Assembly (NCBI GenBank): GCA_027482245.1 | Contig: JAIXWG010000058.1 | Coordinates: 62,001-126,000, forward strand | Direction: 5' to 3' | From: Acetobacteraceae bacterium | GTDB lineage: Bacteria > Pseudomonadota > Alphaproteobacteria > Acetobacterales > Acetobacteraceae | Length of the DNA stretch: 64,000 bases | Translations under genes and position numbers: made by a program | Part shown: positions 59,543 through 64,000 of the stretch, piece by piece | Layout of the letters: the number at the start of each line of letters is the position of its first letter | Position numbering within the stretch: position 1 is the stretch's first letter | Notes under the pieces: model-generated | What the model saw: the letters and a program-made list of their open reading frames with translations, nothing else | The model's database searches: none | What the model was told of the DNA's origin: nothing

Positions 59543-60804
59543 TGGACGACGACGAGACCATCGCGCGCGAATTCCGCCGCCTGGTGAACCTCTCCGCTGC
59601 CGAGTTCCGTGACTGGCTCGGCACCGCGGAAAGCCGGGCGGCGGGCTGGACGCGGGAGGGTGAGACGGAATCCGTCGGCCATCAATCCGGCCGCTGGAAC
59701 CTGGGCTTCCTCGAACGCGGCGCGTCCCATCCGGCAGGGGACGACGCGGCGCATATGCGGGAGGTGGTGGGCTACATCCATCGCCACCTCGCGCAGCGGC
59801 CGAAAGGCGACGTCAGCGACACGCGCTGGCGACACAGCCTGATGAACTGGGGACACGACCCCCTCAAGGAGGATCGACGCATGAGCGACGAGATGAACCA
59901 GGCGAACGAGGCCGAGGACATGCCCGCGGAGCCGATGCCCGCGCCGGTCGAGGAAAAGCCGAAGCGTCGGCGCAGCGCGCCGCGGACGGCCGAGGGCCGC
60001 AGCGCGACGCGGACAGCCGAGGGCCGCGCGGCATCCCCGCGCAAGGCGGCGGCCGACGGCGCTGCGAAGGCGCCCGCGAAGCGCAGCGCGGCGGGCCGCA
60101 CCGCGGCGGCGGCGAAGGGCGGGCGCGCCAGCGCCGGCACGCGCAAGGCCTCCGCGGATGGGGCGGCGAAGGCGCCGGCCAAGCGCGCCACCAAGGCCAC
60201 CTCCAGCCGTGGCGCCGCGGGGCGGACCGCGGCGGCGGCGAAGGGCGGGCGCAGCAGCAGCACCGGCAAGGCAGCGTCGTCGACCAGCGCCCGGAAGACG
60301 GCGTCGACCGGGACGCGCAAGGCGGCTTCCACCGGCACGCGCAAGGCCGCGGCGCCGGCCAAGCGGGGCGCGGCGGCATCCAACGGCCGCAGCGCCGCGG
60401 GCCGCACCGCGGCGGCGGCCAAGGGCGGCCGCGCCAGCAGCACCCGCAAGGCCGCGTCCTCCACGGGGACGCGCAAGGCGGCGACTTCCACCCGCAAGCC
60501 GGCCGCCAAGGCGACGATGAGCCGGTCGGAGGCCGCGTCCAAGGCCGGCAGCGCGCGCACGCCGAAGAAGGCCGCGGCAGCGCGGGCCAACGGCGCCAAG
60601 GGCGGCGCGGCACGGGCCAAGGCGGCCACCACGCGCCGCGCCAGCACGGCCAAGGCTGCCGCGCCGAAGGCCAAGTCCGGCCCGCCGAAGGCGGCGCCGA
60701 AGCGGGCGACCAAGGCGGCGTCCAGCCGCGGCGCCGCCGGGCGCACGGCGGCGGCGGCCAAGGGCGGGCGCAGCAGCGGCGGCAGCCGCGCCAGCCGGGC
60801 CTGA
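59542..60804 (+). CDS. DUF3140 domain joined to a histone H1-like Lys/Ala-rich tail
   Basis: A 420-aa protein. Residues 1-109 match DUF3140: FRRLVNLSAAEFRDWLGTAES, TESVGHQSGR, AAHMREVVGYIHRHLAQRPKGD and TRWRHSLMNWGHDPLK. From about 114 an acidic spacer (SDEMNQANEAEDMPAEP) leads into a 280-residue Ala/Lys/Arg/Ser/Thr-rich tail like bacterial histone H1 proteins. AAGRTAAAAKGGR recurs exactly at 183, 225, 285 and 398. A strong ribosome site and ATG at 59881 fall precisely at the junction, so the tail may also be made alone (307 aa). ATG 59542 is chosen over GTG 59539. Confidence 0.82.
   Translation: MDDDETIAREFRRLVNLSAAEFRDWLGTAESRAAGWTREGETESVGHQSGRWNLGFLERGASHPAGDDAAHMREVVGYIHRHLAQRPKGDVSDTRWRHSLMNWGHDPLKEDRRMSDEMNQANEAEDMPAEPMPAPVEEKPKRRRSAPRTAEGRSATRTAEGRAASPRKAAADGAAKAPAKRSAAGRTAAAAKGGRASAGTRKASADGAAKAPAKRATKATSSRGAAGRTAAAAKGGRSSSTGKAASSTSARKTASTGTRKAASTGTRKAAAPAKRGAAASNGRSAAGRTAAAAKGGRASSTRKAASSTGTRKAATSTRKPAAKATMSRSEAASKAGSARTPKKAAAARANGAKGGAARAKAATTRRASTAKAAAPKAKSGPPKAAPKRATKAASSRGAAGRTAAAAKGGRSSGGSRASRA
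59866..59883 (+). promoter_or_regulatory. Internal ribosome-binding site and start codon
   Basis: AAGGAGG (59866-59872), 8-bp spacer, ATG (59881-59883) inside the DUF3140/H1-like gene, in frame. It lies directly after the DUF3140 domain ends, so it could initiate a separate histone-like protein. Confidence 0.6.
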
Positions 60805-60820
60805 ATTAGGGGGGCTGAAC

Positions 60821-60856
60821 CGGCCGTGCGGGGACCCCACAGCCCCCGCACGGCCG
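60821..60856. terminator. Inverted repeat downstream of the stress operon
   Basis: Perfect 13-bp arms CGGCCGTGCGGGG (60821-60833) and CCCCGCACGGCCG (60844-60856), 10-nt loop, 16 bp after the histone-like gene. No T-tract follows, so termination strength is uncertain. Confidence 0.5.
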
Positions 60857-60917
60857 AACCTTGACCTGATGGAGCCCCCCCTCCCCAAGCGTCGCGGGGC
60901 GGGCGACACTGGGCGCC

Positions 60918-62069
60918 ATGGGAAGCGCCATCATCCTCGGGGCCGGCATCATGGGCCTCTCCGCCGCCTGGGCCCTCGCCCGGGCCGGCTGGTCCGTGCG
61001 GGTGGTGGAGCAGGATGCCGTGCCGAACCCGCGCGGCTCCTCCGTCGATGACCACCGGCTGATCCGACACGCCTATGGCGCGGCCGCCGGCTACATGCGG
61101 ATGATCGACCCCGCTCATGCGGCCTGGGACCTGCTGTTCGCCGAGGGCGGGGAGCGTCCCTATGTGCCGACCGGCGTGCTGGCCCTGGCGAATGCTCCGG
61201 GCGGCTGGCTGGCCGACAGCCGCGCGGCGCTGCGCGGCGATGGCCATGCGGTGACGGACCTGGCGGCCGCCGACATCCCCGACCGCTACCCCTTCCTGTC
61301 CGGTGACGGCATCGCGGACGCCTTCCATTTGCCGACCGGCGGCGTGCTGCTGGCGCGGCGGATCATCGAATTGCTGGCGGGGGTCCTGGCCGCGCGCGGC
61401 GTGCCCGTGCTGCGCGGCCGGGCCGTGGCCGTGGACCCGGCGCGCGGTGCGCTGACGCTGGCTGATGGGACGCGGCTGGAGGCCGACCTGCTGGTGGTCG
61501 CCGCCGGCCCCTGGGGCCCGCGCCTGCTGCCCGGCCTCGCGGCCCGGGTGCGGCCGACGCGCCAGATCATCGTCCGCCTCGCGCCGCCCCCCGAACACGC
61601 GGAGGGCTGGGCCCGCGCGCCCATGCTGCTGGACCTGGCGGAGGATGGCGGCTTCTACGCCGTGCCGCCGGTCGCGGGCACGCCGCTCAAGATCGGCGAC
61701 CACCGCTTCGCCCCGCATGGCGACCCGGAGGATCCGCGGGACGCCACGCCGGCGGAGGCGGAGGAGATCCTGGCCTATGCGCGGCACCGCATCCGCGGCC
61801 TCGATGCCTATCGCGTGCTCTCCGCCGCCGCCTGCTACTACGATGTGGAGCCGCAGGAGCGCTTCGTGGTGGAGCGCCTCGGCGACCGCGGCTTCGTGAT
61901 GTCGGGCTTTTCCGGCCACGGCTTCAAGTTCGGCGCGCTGCTCGGCCTGGCCCTGGCCCGTGCCGCGGGTGACGAAAGCCTGGGCCGCGCCATATCCGCC
62001 TGGGCGGCGGGAGACGTGCCGCCGCCGGCCGGCTTGTTCGCGGATCTTCAGCAGGAAACGACCGCATGA
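60918..62069 (+). CDS. DAO-superfamily FAD oxidoreductase (sarcosine oxidase-like)
   Basis: Flavoprotein of 383 aa with the N-terminal FAD fold (ILGAGIMGLSAAWALARAGWSVRVVE), the sarcosine-oxidase-like segment RGSSVDDHRLIRHAYG, VVAAGPWGPRLL, and the C-terminal GFSGHGFKFG that contacts FAD. It probably oxidises a secondary amine or amino acid. It overlaps the acyl-CoA dehydrogenase gene by 4 bp. Confidence 0.88.
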   Translation: MGSAIILGAGIMGLSAAWALARAGWSVRVVEQDAVPNPRGSSVDDHRLIRHAYGAAAGYMRMIDPAHAAWDLLFAEGGERPYVPTGVLALANAPGGWLADSRAALRGDGHAVTDLAAADIPDRYPFLSGDGIADAFHLPTGGVLLARRIIELLAGVLAARGVPVLRGRAVAVDPARGALTLADGTRLEADLLVVAAGPWGPRLLPGLAARVRPTRQIIVRLAPPPEHAEGWARAPMLLDLAEDGGFYAVPPVAGTPLKIGDHRFAPHGDPEDPRDATPAEAEEILAYARHRIRGLDAYRVLSAAACYYDVEPQERFVVERLGDRGFVMSGFSGHGFKFGALLGLALARAAGDESLGRAISAWAAGDVPPPAGLFADLQQETTA

Positions 62070-63697
62070 CGCTGCACTCCGCTGCCGATGACCTGATCAT
62101 GGGCCTGACGCAGGTGGTGGACCTGCCCGGCCTGACCACGGCCGCCGGCGCGCCGCTGGCGGGCGAGGACATCGCCGCGCTGATCGAGGAAGCCGCCCGC
62201 TTCACGCGGGAGCAGATGGCCCCGGGCTGGCAGGAGGCCGACCGCCACGGCGCCACCTACGCCAACGGCACCGTCACCACGCCGCCGCACTACAAGGCGC
62301 TGATGCGGGCCTGGATCGACAGCGGCTGGCAGGGCGTCGCTGCCCCCGAATCCCATGGCGGGCAGGGGCTGCCGCATGCCGTCTGGATCGCGGTGACGGA
62401 ACTGGCTTCCGCCGCCGACATGGCCTTCTTCCTCGGCCCCGTGCTGACCGCCGGCGCCATCGACCTGCTGCTGGGCCATGGCACGCCGGACCAGCAGGAA
62501 CGCTTCCTGCCGAAGCTCGTCACCGGCGAATGGAACGGCACCATGTGCCTGACGGAGCCGCAGGCGGGCAGCGACCTGGCCGCGCTCCGCACCCGTGCCG
62601 AACCCCTCGGGGACGGCCGCTACGCCCTGCACGGCCAGAAGATCTACATCACTTGGGGCGAGCACGACACGACGGAGAACATCCTCCACCTCGTCCTTGC
62701 CCGCCTACCCGGTGCCGCCGAAGGCAGCCGGGGCATCTCCCTCTTCGCCGCGCCGAAGGTCCTGCCGGACGGCACGCGCAACGCGCTCCGCTGCGGCGGC
62801 ATCGAGCGGAAGATGGGCATCCACGCCTCCCCCACCTGCATCATGCTGTTCGAGGGCGCGGAGGCGGAGCTGGTCGGCGAACCCGGCCGCGGGCTCAACG
62901 CCATGTTCGCCATGATGAACGCGGCGCGGCTGGCCGTGGGCGTCCAGGGCGTGGCCGCCGGCGCGCGGGCGCTGGAACTGGCGGAGAAATACGCCGCCGA
63001 CCGCACCCAGTCCGGCCGCCCCATCGCCCGCCACGCCGATGTCGCCCGCATGCTGGCGGAGATGCGCGCCACGACCCTCGCCTCCCGCCTGCTGGCCTTG
63101 GAGGCCGCGGCCGCGCTGGACCGCCACCACCTGCTGGGGGATGAGGCCGGGCAGGTGCGCCTCGCGTTGCTGACGCCCATCGTGAAGGCCTGGTGCACCG
63201 ATCGGGGCGTGGAGAATGCCAGTCTCGGCATCCAGGTGCATGGCGGCATGGGCTTCGTGGAGGATACCGGCGCCGCCCAGGTGCTGCGCGACGTCCGCAT
63301 CACGCCCATCTACGAAGGCACCAACGGCATCCAGGCGATCGACCTGCTGGTGCGGAAGGTCGCCAAGGATGGCGGGGCCGCGATGCGCGCCCTGCTGGCG
63401 GAGGTCTCGGCCGCCGATCCGCGCCTGGCGGACGCCGCACGCCGGCTGGATGCAGCGACGGGGCTGATGCTGGATCTGCAGGGCAGGGACCCCGATGCCG
63501 CCCAGGGCCTGGCCACCGCCTATCTGGACGCCTGCGGCTGGGTGCTGGGGGGCTGGATGCTGGCCCGCGCCGCCGCCGCGGCGCCGGACCGGGCCGCGCT
63601 GGCCGGTTTCTACCTGGCCCGGCTGCTGCCGCGGGCGGAGGCCAGGTGCCTCGAAATCGAACAGGGGGCGCTGGTCCCCATCCCTTCGGTGATGTAA
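62066..63697 (+). CDS. Acyl-CoA dehydrogenase family protein
   Basis: Flavin-dependent acyl-CoA dehydrogenase of 543 aa, of the longer class near 550-600 aa. It has MCLTEPQAGSDLAALRTRA (FAD-binding signature), KIYITWGEHD, the GMGFVEDTGAAQVLRD segment and the catalytic-glutamate motif IYEGTNGIQAIDL. It introduces a double bond into an acyl-CoA; chain specificity is unknown. Coupled with the upstream oxidase. Confidence 0.92.
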   Translation: MTLHSAADDLIMGLTQVVDLPGLTTAAGAPLAGEDIAALIEEAARFTREQMAPGWQEADRHGATYANGTVTTPPHYKALMRAWIDSGWQGVAAPESHGGQGLPHAVWIAVTELASAADMAFFLGPVLTAGAIDLLLGHGTPDQQERFLPKLVTGEWNGTMCLTEPQAGSDLAALRTRAEPLGDGRYALHGQKIYITWGEHDTTENILHLVLARLPGAAEGSRGISLFAAPKVLPDGTRNALRCGGIERKMGIHASPTCIMLFEGAEAELVGEPGRGLNAMFAMMNAARLAVGVQGVAAGARALELAEKYAADRTQSGRPIARHADVARMLAEMRATTLASRLLALEAAAALDRHHLLGDEAGQVRLALLTPIVKAWCTDRGVENASLGIQVHGGMGFVEDTGAAQVLRDVRITPIYEGTNGIQAIDLLVRKVAKDGGAAMRALLAEVSAADPRLADAARRLDAATGLMLDLQGRDPDAAQGLATAYLDACGWVLGGWMLARAAAAAPDRAALAGFYLARLLPRAEARCLEIEQGALVPIPSVM

Positions 63698-63754
63698 CCG
63701 GTCATTCATGCCTCTTGCAGCCCCAGACGTCGCACGCATCTGCTGCCATCGATC

Positions 63755-64000
63755 ATGACCGCGCCCCTGTCCTCCCCCGCCCTTCATCGACCCCGGCCCA
63801 AGGTGGCCATCATCGGCGCGGGGCCTGGGGGCCTCGCCGCCGCCATGATGCTCGCCGCATCCGGCGCCCGGGTCACCGTGTTCGAGAAGGATGACGTGGT
63901 CGGGGGGCGCACGCGCACCCTGACCACCGACCAGGGCTACAAGTTCGACCTGGGACCGACCTTCTTCCTCTATCCCCGCATCCTGAAGGAGATCTTCCAG
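63755..64000 (+). CDS. Carotenoid (phytoene)-desaturase-like FAD oxidoreductase, partial at window edge
   Basis: First 82 codons of a flavoprotein cut by the window end. The dinucleotide fold VAIIGAGPGGLAAAMMLAASGARVTVFEK is followed by the GGRT box (VVGGRTRTL) and DLGPTFFLYP, as in CrtI/CrtN-type desaturases and related carotenoid oxygenases. The exact family member cannot be told from the N-terminus. ATG 63755 begins about 13 residues before the conserved fold. Confidence 0.8.
   Translation, partial: MTAPLSSPALHRPRPKVAIIGAGPGGLAAAMMLAASGARVTVFEKDDVVGGRTRTLTTDQGYKFDLGPTFFLYPRILKEIFQ

Overview
The window is a strongly GC-rich bacterial chromosome segment that looks like an alphaproteobacterium, most likely Acetobacteraceae and Roseomonas-like. 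The reasons are the ChvI-type regulator near an ATP-dependent PEP carboxykinase, a consensus EcfG general-stress promoter, many lone periplasmic solute-binding proteins (Bug/TctC and NMT1 types) with twin-arginine signals, and a lipid A block of acyltransferase, waaA and lpxK. Coding density is very high and neighbouring genes often overlap by 1-4 bp. I see no rRNA, tRNA, CRISPR array, insertion sequence or prophage. No gene-free stretch exceeds about 300 bp.

Layout. 0-5.2 kb: a minus-strand catabolic operon (FAD monooxygenase, MmgE/PrpD, Bug receptor, class II aldolase) with a zinc deacylase behind it. 5.3-10.5 kb: a complete Dpp/Opp-type peptide ABC importer. 10.5-12.9 kb: a Rieske oxygenase divergent from an NMT1-type receptor. 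12.9-14.6 kb: two small unknown genes and a lipid kinase. 14.8-20.6 kb: envelope lipid genes (LpxH-like phosphoesterase, glycosyltransferase, acyltransferase, waaA, lpxK) and a GST. 20.7-25.5 kb: a Bug receptor, a four-rhodanese protein, and a second Rieske/NMT1 pair. 25.5-30.2 kb: a TetR-controlled DevBCA-type exporter ending in a maleylacetate reductase-like gene. 30.3-34.7 kb: an amino-acid receptor, chvI, a HugZ-like protein and pckA. 34.7-39.6 kb: DUF2237, a palindrome cluster, an MFS permease, polA and a zinc-finger protein. 39.7-42.3 kb: an ABC ATPase, a lipoprotein hydrolase, and a parDE pair whose toxin is frameshifted. 42.3-48.1 kb: a tartrate-dehydratase-like enzyme, an enoyl-CoA hydratase, a Bug receptor, gamma-glutamyltranspeptidase and a D-2-hydroxyacid dehydrogenase. 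48.2-53.4 kb: a split ThDP decarboxylase, eutBC, a cupin, an amidase and a possible small protein. 53.5-59.0 kb: a TRAP transporter and hexuronate oxidation operon with a palindromic operator. 59.0-60.8 kb: a probable general-stress operon (DUF5872, DUF3140 joined to a histone H1-like tail). 60.9-64 kb: a DAO-family oxidase, an acyl-CoA dehydrogenase and the start of a carotenoid-desaturase-like gene.

The overall picture is a soil or water heterotroph that scavenges organic acids, peptides, aromatics and uronates. The least ordinary parts are the EcfG-promoter stress operon with its histone-like domain and internal start, the TetR twin operator in front of the exporter operon, the duplicated Rieske/NMT1 module, the broken ParE toxin, a Shine-Dalgarno-masking hairpin, and clustered intergenic palindromes.
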